Shown in pieces: positions 1-10,221 of a stretch of DNA of 64,000 bases; the first letter of the stretch is position 1; every line of letters begins with the position of its first letter. Below the pieces are notes generated by a model, which saw nothing but the letters and a program-made list of their open reading frames with translations, had not been told where the DNA came from and ran no database searches. Origin of the DNA: Galbula dea (lineage: Eukaryota > Chordata > Aves > Piciformes > Galbulidae); contig VWZX01002689.1 of NCBI GenBank assembly GCA_013399015.1, positions 6,164 through 70,163 on the forward strand, in the 5' to 3' direction. The translations under genes and the position numbers were made by a program.

Positions 1-956
1 AAAAACCCCTTTGAAACAACGAACCACAAACAAAACCCCAAACACTTGTACCTTGTATTGACACCATGTATATTAAAGTTGCAGATAGATTTCCAGTGTG
101 GCCACGAAAGCAAAACAAAGGAACTGTTTCCCTCAGTGCACAAATCCCTCTTCCCTCTACCCCTCATATATTATTTAGTTTGCCTAATTAGAATTGTATC
201 AGATATAGGACTTACACGGGCTTTTATGCTCATTCTGCCCCCTAAAATGTATTTCTATCACTATTTTCTTTATTCAAGAAAAAATGAGTATTTTTTCTCT
301 CCAGACGATCATTATCTGTCTGAACAGGAAGCATCTAGCTGTTTCTCGGAATTAGCTTCTGAAAGCTGAGAAGGTCCCACAAAAGGCTAAATACAGTTCT
401 TCAAACTTTTGCAGGTGCCTCCCTCTAGCCTAGCCTGGTGTTGCTGTACAAGTATTGCCACTTCAGCCTTACTCTGCAAATACTTTTCCTGTGAGACTTT
501 CACTGTGTTTTGTGTGCTCACCTGTGTGGTTTAAGAGGAGGCAGCACCAAAGACCATAGGTGTTGTTTCTGTAGGAAGCCTTTCATGATGGGTGTCTGTC
601 TGTATATAGATGTCTCAGTCTTGGGCCAACACTGAGTGGGGTGAAAGGGAAGAGGAAAGCAAGGATAATGCTTGGACCTGGAGTAGGAAATTGTAATTGG
701 GCTGCAGTGTTGCAAGCAGTGAAGAATGAGATGCCAAAAATCATCCTCCTCAGGTTCATCAAATGTGTTGTTGATATTAGAGGAAGTGGCACACTTCTTG
801 TTGAGTAGTTTGTTTAAGAGAGGTTATGTTTTTCTGTGTTGTGGTGGGGAAGGTGTTTTTAGATTAAGTTCTAGGTATTACCACACAAGTTGTACAATAG
901 GGCTTGAGGTTATTGTGCTTATGGGAAGCTCACAAAAAGTTGCAGCGTGTGTTTTG

Positions 957-1050
957 TAGAATTGCAGAAAGGTTAGAAATGGAAGGTACCCTTAGAGGTC
1001 ACCTAGTTTAACCCCCCTACTTCAAGCAGACACATCTATAACTGGATCAA
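957..1050 (-). repeat. degenerate CR1 3' tail
   Basis: The stretch resembles the reverse complement of a CR1 3' end: a diverged AGAAT..AGA opening, then wording close to 'ggaaggtacccttagaggtc' and a C run. It is old and short; only the last part of the element remains. Confidence 0.45.
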
Positions 1051-1724
1051 GTTTCTCATTTTAATTAGCATATGGGTATTGGTTTTTTCAGCAGTGTAAA
1101 TGGGAATTTGGATTAAAGTTAGTCAGGAGAGCTGAATTCTAAATGTTCTGGTATAGCGAATCCTGAAAACTACTTACTTAGCTGTGGTGCAAGTCAAAAC
1201 ACTAGAAGTTAAAAAAATCTTCCCTTTCCATATGGTCTAAAGGAGTTTGCTTGTATTGGAGTGGTAAGAAATGTTTCTGATCAGGATCTCACTGCTTCTT
1301 CAGAATGTATTTTCCACATTGAGGGCAGTTTAGCTTCTGAAGTGAAGCTTCAGTCTTCAGAGATGAACCATGCTAATGGCTTTGCTCAATTTGCTGACAG
1401 ACTCTGTAGCTTGGAAAGCTCTGGGTGGCAAAATAAGCATCTTCTACAGTGACAACTGAATGGTCTTTCTCATCTCGTTTTGGATGTTCCTCTTGTGGCA
1501 GCCAGAATACTGAAACATGGGTACGATGCCAAAGAAACTGCTTGTTCTCCAAGCAAGTGCTTGGGATGGACTAGGAGAGAAAGCTTTCGCTTGCAGCCAG
1601 TACCAGGTTACAAAGACAGTTACATGAGAGAAGCACACCCTGAATAACAATCACTTTTCCTTCCATTCTGGGGTCTACTTCTTCCAGGCATATTAATTGC
1701 ACATAAGCAGACTGTCCATATTAC

Positions 1725-2745
1725 TCATAGAATCATAGGATTGTCAGAGTTGGAAGGGACCTTAAAGATCATCTAGTTCCAACCCCCCTGCCTGGCAGGG
1801 ACACCTTCCACTAGATCAGGTTGCCCAGGGCCCCATCAAGCCTTGTCTTAAAAGCTTCAAGGGATGAGGCTTCCACAGCCTCTCTGGGCAACCTGTTTCA
1901 CTATCTAACCAACCTAACAATGAAGAACTTCCTCCTAATATCCAACCTAAATCTCCCCTCCTCTAGCTTAGACCCATTTCCCCTGGCTCTATCACTGTCT
2001 GACCTCCTAAAAAGTCCCTCGCCAGCTTTCTTGTAGGCCCCCTTCAGATACTGGAAGGCCACAAGAAGGTCTCCTCGGAGCCTTCTCTTCTCCAGACTGA
2101 ATAACCCCAACTCTCAAAGTCTGTCCCCTCAAGAGAGGTGCTCCAGTCCTCTGATCATTCTCATGGCCCTTCTCTGGACGCGCTCCAGCACCCCCATATC
2201 CCTCTTGGAATAGGGGCTCCAGAACTGGATGCAATATTCCAGGTAGGGTCTCACAAGAGCAGAGTAGAGGGGGAGAATCAACCTTCTGGTCACGCTTCTC
2301 TTGATGCGGCCTAGGATACAGTTGGCCTTCTGCGCTGCAAGTGCACACTGGCAGCTCATGTTGAGCTTCTCATCCACAAACACCCCCAAGTCTCTTTCCT
2401 CAGGGCTGCTCTCAAGCCAATCTTCACCCAGCCTGTATCGGTGCTTGGGATTGCCCTGACCCAGGTGTAGGACCTTACACTTGGTCCTGTTGAACTTCAT
2501 GAAGTTGGCATGGGCCCACCTCTCCAGCCTGTCCAGGTCCCTCTGGATGGCATCCCCCACCTCCAGTGTATCAACCGTTCCACACAGCTTGGTGTTGTCG
2601 GCAAACTTGCTGAGGGAGCACTTGATGCTACTGTCCATGTCTCTGACAGAGATGTTAAACAAGACTGGTCCCAGTACTGATTTTTGAGGGACTCCACTTG
2701 TCACTGGCCTCCTCTTGGATGTGGATCCATTGACAGCCACTCATA
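1725..2745 (-). mobile_element. CR1 LINE, 5'-truncated, minus orientation
   Basis: On the plus strand it opens with the reverse complement of the CR1 3' end (repeated ATAGAATC-type octamers, then 'gttggaagggacc'). Reading the minus strand, 2740-2129 is open and encodes the C-terminal half of the CR1 reverse transcriptase, with GVPQ..VLGPVLFNI, the catalytic-core region FADN, and the thumb-like RLERWAHANFMKFN segment. The second aspartate of the usual FADD motif is N here, so the copy is catalytically dead as well as truncated. Frames shift between about 2130 and 2007. It sits antisense in the ZNRF2 intron. Confidence 0.93.
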
Positions 2746-3829
2746 CCAGATGGTGGCCCATAGTGTTGATCTGTTCCTCCTTTCTACAATGCTCACATTG
2801 CAAGAGTAAATGAAATGAGATTGGAGGGAGGGGGGTAGAAGGAGTGGGTCTAGAGAGTGATGTTTGGGGAAAAAATGGGCATAAAGAGGAGAAAAACGTA
2901 GTTGGAAATAGCTAGAAAGGAGAGGGAGAAAAACAGATGTGGCAGAAGCTGGAAAGATTTAGTAAAGCAAGTTAGTAACATTTAATAAAAGTGTATTAAT
3001 CACATGCATCTTGCTGGCTAGCAAATCACCTCTGGAAGATGCAGGTCCTTATTGTCTGCTTGTTTTTGTACTGGTGTAAGGAAAATCTTTGGATTGTCCC
3101 AGGAGGTGATAAAAGCAAAAGTGTAGATGAAATTCTGCAGTGGGGATGAGTTCGTGCTGTAAGCGAACAAATATGTTGGGTTCTGGATGTCTAGAGCTTG
3201 ATGTACTTGGTTTAAAAACAAGCAAAGACAGTCCCCAGAACTTAACTGAGAGTTTTTAGTAAGCAGTGACAATAATTAATGAATGTTCAACAGCTATGTG
3301 GTAATATGTACTATTTAATGAATTTTCAATAGTTCTAAACCTCTTAAAGCTCTCGCTTTACCAGTTTTAGTGCTGATATGGCACTATGCAGAAGCTATGT
3401 TCTGATTAAGTCATATTCCTTTAAGGGAGCACTTTTGTGGTGTCCCTCACTGTTCAGCTAGCTCTGGTGGCAGCTTCCACAGACATGGGAGCTTTTAAGT
3501 TTCAGAGCAAATACAGGTATTTTGAAAAACTGTCATACTGGATTAAATCAAAGGTTTTCCAGCTTTTTTGTTCTAACTCTGTTTTCAGTGAATGCCTAGA
3601 GAGAAATAAAATACTGCAGCTATAAGGTTATACCTTCCCAAATACTATTGCAGTCTCCATGATGTGAGACCTGGTGTTCCATGAGCCTAGGGCTACATCT
3701 GTCTGTGGTTTAAAAAAGAAAAACAAAAAGCAGTAGCACAGATTTTGGTGACGTAATCCACAGGATATGTATTGCATGCACCTCTGCTGTCCTCATTTTA
3801 AAGACAGCCTATTTTATTACAGGCATTGC

Positions 3830-4340
3830 TGTCCTGGCTTTTAACAGCTGGGATCAGTTTTATCAAAGCTGTGTATTCTATACCTGTATGTCACTTCCAC
3901 CCTCACCACCCCCCCAGCCCCCCCGCGGGAGTCATTTGGGCCCATTCTTGGGGGGGGTGGAGGGGTCGAGTGTTCCCGCGGGAAGCAGGGGGGTATTGTC
4001 CTGGGGCTGGGTGAGACTTCCGCAGCCACTCGTGGGAGCCGGAGAAAAGGACCAGACCCTCCAGGACCTCTGGCCGAGACCCCTTCGTGTCGCAGGGACT
4101 CGCCAGAACCTCTTGCCGGAGCCCTCTTCGAGCCGCAGGGACCCTCCAGGATCTACCTTCCCCGAGATCCCTCTCGAGCCCTACTCTTCAACTAGGCTGT
4201 GACTTTTCATCTGCAAACAAACAGGTTTCTTTGTTTGGGGGGAGGGGAAGCACGTGGAGCTGGGCACAGGGGATTACGAGCACCGTTCTTCTCATGCCCC
4301 AGGGTGCTGGGTCGTTAGTTCTGGGTTAAAACTAAGTTCG
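3830..4340 (+). mobile_element. GC-rich unit, possibly a degenerate LTR
   Basis: From 3830 the sequence starts TGTCCTGG, the same opening as the solo LTR at 31948-32423. It then has C-rich and G-rich runs, paired CCGCGGGA words near 3922 and 3976, and repeated CAGGGAC / CTCCAGGA words to about 4170, in sharp contrast to the AT-rich surroundings. An AT-rich segment follows. The 3' boundary is unclear: CA at 4460-4461 followed by ATTGA would pair imperfectly with ATTGC before 3830. No long gene can be supported; two overlapping frames at 3888-4329 look like by-products of composition. A CpG-rich promoter or other repeat is possible. Confidence 0.35.
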
Positions 4341-6513
4341 TTGCATTTATTGTAATGTTTATTTTTCTTATCTTTTATTACATTGTGATTTTGACTTGTA
4401 ATCTCTCTTGTATTGAGATCATATTGAGATCCTGCTAGTTTTTAAACTCTTAAACTAGCACAATTGACTATAATTTTAGCCGTGGCTGAGTTGATGGCTT
4501 TGATAATTGTTGGCTATACTTTTCAAGTTCTTGAAAAGTTAACCTTTTAATTGCTAAAGTATGTGCAAAACTGTCAAGATTATTGTATTTTAATTCAGTT
4601 CTACCTATTTTGCTATAAATGCAGGAGTGGAGTAGAATTTATTCTACAGTAAATATAAAAGCAGAGTTTTAGGATGAAAAACTACTGATAGGCAGAACAG
4701 TAGCGGTGATAGTTAGAACAGTAGTGGTGTTAACCAGGATGTCCTGGTAGAGGAGGGGAGGTCGAGAGAGCAGACACAGGAGGAAAATACTACTCTCTTT
4801 TGCCAGATTTCATTTTTGACAGCAGTCTTTGGCGAGGTACAAGGCAGATGGATGTGGAGGTGTGGTGAAGGTTTGTGTATGTACCCATGTGTGGGCGAAA
4901 TGGAAAAATGTGGCCTCTGCTTATTTCCTCTTCCCACTTCCACTTAGGTAATATGCTCACATAAATGTTTTATTCATAACATTGATGAAATCTTAAACTA
5001 CCATTTTTCTTTTATTTCTTTTATTTTTTTTTTTTTTGTAAGAGGAAAGAGAAAAATTACAATATGTATCTGCTGATTCACTGCTGCAGGAAAGTATGAA
5101 AACAAAAACAGGTGCAGTGCAAAATGATTTACACATTTTTCTGTAAAAAGTAGTTTGAAAGTCAGTGTTTAATGGCCCTGGAACTGACTTCCTTCTGGTA
5201 TGAGCCAGTGTTGGTACAGGAGAGTGCTGTATGAAACAAGAATAGAACACATGCTGACCGGATCCAGGTCTAACAGGTTTTTTTTTTTTCATTCTGTTTT
5301 CTTTATCTGGGGTTGATGACCTGAATCACCTGAAATGGTCAAAAGGGAGTCAGACCTAAAGTGTCAGAGTTCCCTGAAGGATTTAGTTTTGCTGTCGTCA
5401 CTCTACATGTGTAATCAATTATGAGCATAATTACAGGGCTTTGGAGTCTGTTAAATGTGCAGTGCCAAGTTGCACATGGGTATTTATAGCAGTTGGGTGT
5501 TTTCTGCTGATCCCTGCAGGATTTATGCTTTTCTCTTGCATGAGAGCTTGGTAGGATTTGTCAGGTTAACACAAGAAGTAAGGAATGCTAACTCCTCGTT
5601 ATTTCAGAGGAAGAAGAGGATTGAAACCTGTTAACAACATCTCTTCTGCAAGGCTGGCAGAACTCCACTGTGTTTCTGAGGCCCTGTCTGTGCCAGCCAT
5701 CATCAGCCTTCACACCAGCTCCCTCTGGCACGGCTAAGCAAGGGCTGATGTGTGCCTAGTGGCTCATCCCAGTGGGAAAGGCTGGGTGAGCCAGGGAGGG
5801 TGGCAGGCTGTGTGCCCGGGACTTGGGCAGTAGGGCTGGTGTTGGCAAGGAGGAGGCTAATGGCACTTGTGGAGGGTACAGGAGTGCTGGAGGGAAGAAA
5901 AGGACACTTACACCAGGGTTGGTGGGAGAGAAATATGATTAAATTGGCATCTTGCCCTAATGTTAGCCAGAAGGTGCAGAACCTTGTTAAATTGCCCCAC
6001 TGGAGTTCAGACCCAAGTGTTGTTCAGTCTGGGGCGCACACAGTGAGCCAGGCATGTGCAACAGAGAACAATGAGGAAGCAGTTCCAGGAATGTTTTCTT
6101 TTACAAATTGTATTTTTATTGGACAGCTTTTTAATTTTTGTCATCAAAGCTTCACTGAATGCTTCCCTCATGAGACTATGGAGAGAGGGCTGCTGGATTT
6201 AATTCACTGGAGGTATCTCAGTGCTGTTTTGTTTTGGGTGCCAGTTGCTGATCTGATAAAGAGACTGAAAAAATGACTTTTATTAAATCTGCTCTGTGCA
6301 TATGAGACATCCTCGAATTATTCATGGTGCTTCTTCCTGCAACCATGCTATGAGAAGAGAGAAGATCTGCCTGTGGGAGTCTTGGCAAAGTACTTGTGCA
6401 AAGAGGCAGTCTAGGAGGGTAGTGTCTGAGAGCCTCAAGCAAAGATTATTATCTCTGTAGCAGGACAACACCATCTGGAGAGTCTTTTTCCTCCTGGTGT
6501 CAGGTATTGAAAT

Positions 6514-6572
6514 TTTTTTTATTAAAAAAACCCCCACAAACACAACAACAACAAAACCCAAAACCAAACAAC
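6514..6572. repeat. A/C-rich simple sequence
   Basis: A run of T then A, followed by interrupted CAAA and CAA units. Similar CCAAA/CAAA-type tracts lie at 20395-20450 and 52213-52252. Low-complexity only. Confidence 0.7.
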
Positions 6573-8043
6573 GTAAAAGCAATGAGGTATTTATGCTTAG
6601 CACTGTCTTCTGGGCAAGTTCTTAGTGTCAGGCTTTTATAACAACAGGTAAGAGCTCTTAAAATCTTCTTTTATTCTTTCAAAATGCTTTTTCTCTTAGG
6701 TACCTCTAATGTCCTCAGAAGCTTACAGCTTCTGATAGAACAACAGGAGCAGTTTCTTAAGGCAGTGCCTATTAATAATGTTACCGTGTGTAGAATGCAT
6801 TGGTTTATTTTCTTCATTGTGGTGGCTGTGTCATGTTTATTAATTTTTTCTGAGTACTTTGCTTTATAACCATTCACCTCACCTTAGATATTCTTCACAT
6901 GTCTTCATGAAGATAACACACATGGCATTATACAGTATTTTTAGCATAATCAATGAATATAACAGACTGAAGGAAGCACTGTTTTAGAAAGTCAACCACC
7001 TGCAAGACAACTTGCTCTCATGCTAAGGGAGGCAAGGTAGACATGATTTCCTTTCACTTTTTGCTGCTGTAAGCCTTTTAGGTGTCTGCTTGTCATTTTC
7101 TGTGTATGTGGAATGACATAGTGATGAGTATTGCAGCCACTGGAGAGAATAGCATGGAGCTGGTGGTTTTGCAGATGTACTTGGGAACTATGCTCTCCAT
7201 AAGCAGTCCCTTTAGACACCTTTTGGTTAATAGGGGGAAGCTTTTCCCATGAAACTGTGGCAATTTGAACACATGGGCTTTACTTTGCCGAGTGTGCGCC
7301 CTTCTGTCTGGCACAGATTGCCAGCTTGGTTGCTACATGGTCCCTTGTTGGGAATGATCTGTGCACTGTGTGAGGTTGCCTCTAAGTGGGACTTAATCTA
7401 CTTCTGGCAAATGGCGCCTTCTGTGATCTCCTTTTTTCCTTTGTGCGCAGACTGAATTCTGCATCCCACATTCTGCCTAAGAGAAGCATCCAAGAGAGAA
7501 GGTTTTATTAGAAATATTTTTTTGTGAGAAACTTGTGTGTGAAAGCCAACTCTTGGCATTTCTAGTAACTTGCTTTCTTCTCCTTTGTAATGCTAATGAA
7601 CTTGATAATGATGCAAAAACTTCAAAATTTGGCATCATTGGAGCTATACAGCATTGATCTTTCCCTGATGGAAAACTCCTGTTGCTAACAGCTGCATACT
7701 TTACATTGAGGGAAAGGTGGATGGGACATGGGAAAACATGCTGACATGGTGAGAGGAGGAGGTTGAAGGTGTGAAATATGAGTACTGAGAAAGCTGGTAA
7801 AAGAAAACCAGATGTACAGAAGAGAAAGGAGTAGGAGAGTGAAAAAAGCAAATGATAGGCTAAGTGTTTAGAAGATCTTTACCTAGTTAATTGCCTACAG
7901 CGTCCTGTCTGGAAAAATGTTGTGTTCAGGCTTGAACTTAACCTCCATTGTGAAAACCACACATGGGGAAAAAGGTCCAACTAGGAAAAACCCACCCAGC
8001 ATGAATCTTGGAAGCCCTGGAGACATTAGCTACCACCCAACTT

Positions 8044-8400
8044 AATCATAGGATCATATAGAATCATAGAATTGTCAGAGTTGGAAGGGACCCTGGCAAG
8101 GACACCTTCCACTAGGTCAGGTTGCTCAGAGCCCCATCCAGCCTTGCCTTAAAAGCTTCCAAGGATGGGACTTCCGCAACCTCTTTGGGCGACCTGTTCC
8201 ACTGTCTCACCACCCTAACAGTGAAGAATTTCCTCCTAATATGTAATCTAAATCTACCCTCCTCTAGTTTATATCCATTCCCCCAGTCCTGTCACTGTCT
8301 GACTAAAAAGTCCCTCACCAGCTTTCTTGTAGGCCCCCTTCAGATACTAGAAGGCCATAAGAAGGTTTCCTCGGAGCATTCTGTTCTCCAGACTGCTCTC
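8044..8400 (-). mobile_element. CR1 LINE 3' fragment
   Basis: It opens on the plus strand with overlapping ATCATAG/ATAGAATC units and 'gttggaagggacc', then follows the same 3'-terminal sequence as the copy at 1725, including the word for 'cttcctcctaatatg'. About 25 bases after 'gggacc' that are present in the other copy are missing here. No coding potential remains. It is intronic and antisense to ZNRF2. Confidence 0.9.
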
Positions 8401-8852
8401 TCAGACTCTTCTCCAGTGCTTAGCTCTTGGGGTCAGCAGCACAGCATATGTCTGCCTGCAGCTGCGTGGGTCAGAGCACAGGTTTCCAAGGTCAGGTAAG
8501 TGCAATGTGATGGGGTATGGATCTGCTGGGAGAATATAAACTCCAAAGGAATCCTGGCTGTTGATTTTTATGGCTACTTCTCCTCTCCATATAAGTATGT
8601 TCCTGCAGGGCTTCATTCCGAGCTACAGCTTCTTCAGGAAGAAACTGAATCATAACCACATTTTAATTTGAGCTGGTAAGAAATCTCTCATCAGGAATGT
8701 TCAGTTAGCTGATGTGTGATTGATGCTCACCTTGATATGGCTTTCTGCAGGTCAAGAAGTGTCTTCTGTAGCTGTTCTTCATCTCCTGAATAAAGAACAT
8801 TTTGCTTGTAGTACTCTGCTCTTTAACCGTGTAACTTTGTGCTCTTTTTCAG

Positions 8853-8958
8853 AGGATGTGCTGAGTAAAGATGCTGGGGAGTGTGCAATATGCTTGGAAG
8901 AGCTGCAGCAGGGAGATACTATAGCACGACTGCCTTGTCTCTGCATATATCATAAAGG
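8853..8958 (+). CDS. ZNRF2: ZNRF2 penultimate coding exon (RING finger, first part)
   Basis: ZNRF2 is a membrane-associated RING-type E3 ubiquitin ligase of the ZNRF1/ZNRF2 family, linked in mammals to endosomal/lysosomal membranes. This exon completes a split Glu codon and encodes DVLSKDAGECAICLEELQQG, then DTIARLPCLCIYHKG, which carries the first RING zinc ligands (CxxC, then the C..H pair). The acceptor is a T-rich tract plus CAG at 8850-8852. The 3' end is fixed by frame: only ending at 8958 joins to the next exon (GG + C = Gly), and this makes the donor GC rather than GT. A GT a few bases on (8963-8964) would give an early stop. Exon length is 106 nt. Upstream exons are not seen. Confidence 0.96.
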
Positions 8959-9706
8959 GCAAGTATACCTCAGAATGCATATAAAATTCCAGAAGGTTGC
9001 ATCTGTTGGGTAGCACCTCCAAGGGGTCCTGAAAGGAGCACTAAAACTTAGTTGCTTTTTACATTTATTAAAAAAAAAACATCCAACCAACTAAAAACAA
9101 ACAGCAGCAGGAACCCTAAAGCTGTTTGTAAAATTACATCTTTTTGCAACTCCACCAATGTATTTGTAGTCAGTTTTCCCTACTGTAGTCTTCTCCTGCT
9201 TGCATGAAAACCCTACAGGAAAAATAAGGCAAAATCATCTAGCTGAGGAAGGAGTGAACATCATGGCTGGGGAGCTTAGGTTGTATTTACTTCAGTTTTG
9301 TCAAATGGTAATAGAGTTGGGTGGGAGAGGGGGGGAAAGCGCTTTAAACCTGTTCCATAAAGTGTCTGTAACTACAGGAGGTAAAATATCAGTGAATGGT
9401 ATGAGCAAGATGACAATGTTAGTAGTGAAGAAAGCAGTTTATCGAATCTGGATAGAAACTTGTAACCTGCTTCTATGGCCAATGTTAACACCTAGGAAAT
9501 GCAGTTTTTCAACAGTGTATAATATCCAAATATTACTGTGGCTTGGGGTTATTCCAGAGCTGTGTGTATCTACATACACTTCTTTGTGTAATACGAAATC
9601 CTACTAGTCATTGGAATGATACCAAACTAATTTAGTCATATTCTGCTGCTAAATGCTGTTGAGATACTGATGTCAATTGTTTTCATTTTTGTCTTGCATC
9701 CAACAG
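8959..9706 (+). other. ZNRF2: ZNRF2 last intron with GC donor
   Basis: The junction reads AGG/GCAAGT at 8956-8964 and CAACAG at 9701-9706. The donor matches the known consensus for GC-AG introns. An ORF of 135 codons at 9200-9607 inside it has no family signature and I treat it as chance. Confidence 0.85.
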
Positions 9707-9764
9707 CTGCATAGATGAATGGTTTGAAGTGAATAGATCTTGCCCTGAGCATCCGTCAGATTAA
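9707..9764 (+). CDS. ZNRF2: ZNRF2 terminal coding exon (RING finger, second part)
   Basis: It completes the split Gly codon and encodes CIDEWFEVNRSCPEHPSD followed by TAA at 9762-9764. These residues supply the last RING ligands (C near the start, CPEH near the end) and the short conserved ZNRF C-terminus. Together with the exon at 8853-8958 the RING is complete. The 3' UTR begins at 9765. ZNRF1 is the closest alternative, but residues such as CIDEW rather than CIDSW, and the PSD ending, favour ZNRF2, as does the neighbour NOD1. Confidence 0.96.
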
Positions 9765-10215
9765 GACAAGATTCATGTTTTTAGGTAATATTTATTTTTA
9801 GACGTGTACATTTCAACATTAACTATCTTGAGTAGCTGAAATAACTCTTTGACTGTTTTATTTTTATTTAATTTGTGAATTTGCTACTGTGCCTCAGAAT
9901 TACAATATTGATCAGTATGTATGTACATTGCAATGTGAAAAAGGTTTCTGCATCCTTATATGACATGGACTGAAATGCTGTATTTCAGTTTTAGCCCTGG
10001 TAAGTCAGTGCCAGTAAGGCTTTGGCATTAACTTTTAAAGAGTATCTTTTTTGTGGAAGTAGAACAAGATTAAAATAATACAGTTGTGTAATTCTGGATT
10101 GCTCCACAAGTATTGGCATTTATTTCTGATGGAAAGCTTTTGGAATCGTATGAAAACTTTGAAGCTAAGTGTTTTCAAAAACATTTACATGTTGGCGCAT
10201 TCCAGAATGTTTCTA

Positions 10216-10221
10216 AATAAA
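10216..10221 (+). terminator. candidate poly(A) signal, ZNRF2
   Basis: AATAAA about 450 bases after the ZNRF2 stop, within a double AAATAAATAAA word. It is the first canonical hexamer after the stop. Confidence 0.4.

Larger units (their letters stand above)
1..8852 (+). other. ZNRF2: ZNRF2 intron (3' part), no coding exon recognised
   Basis: This stretch precedes the penultimate ZNRF2 exon and ends in a good acceptor (pyrimidine tract then AG at 8851-8852). The family protein has a zinc-finger segment just before the RING exon; I searched by eye for an exon encoding it and did not find one, so the window probably opens inside this intron. It holds a degenerate CR1 tail near 957-1050, CR1 copies at 1725-2745 and 8044-8400, a GC-rich unit at 3830-4340, and A/C-rich simple sequence at 6514-6572. 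Open frames here, such as 5752-6276, have no recognisable domain and look fortuitous. Confidence 0.65.

Noticed and set aside
5752..6276. 174-codon plus-strand frame as a gene
   Set aside because: It depends on a GTG start, has no domain or splice context, and lies inside a ZNRF2 intron.
9200..9607. 135-codon frame in the last ZNRF2 intron
   Set aside because: No domain; lies wholly within an intron whose flanking exons splice exactly.
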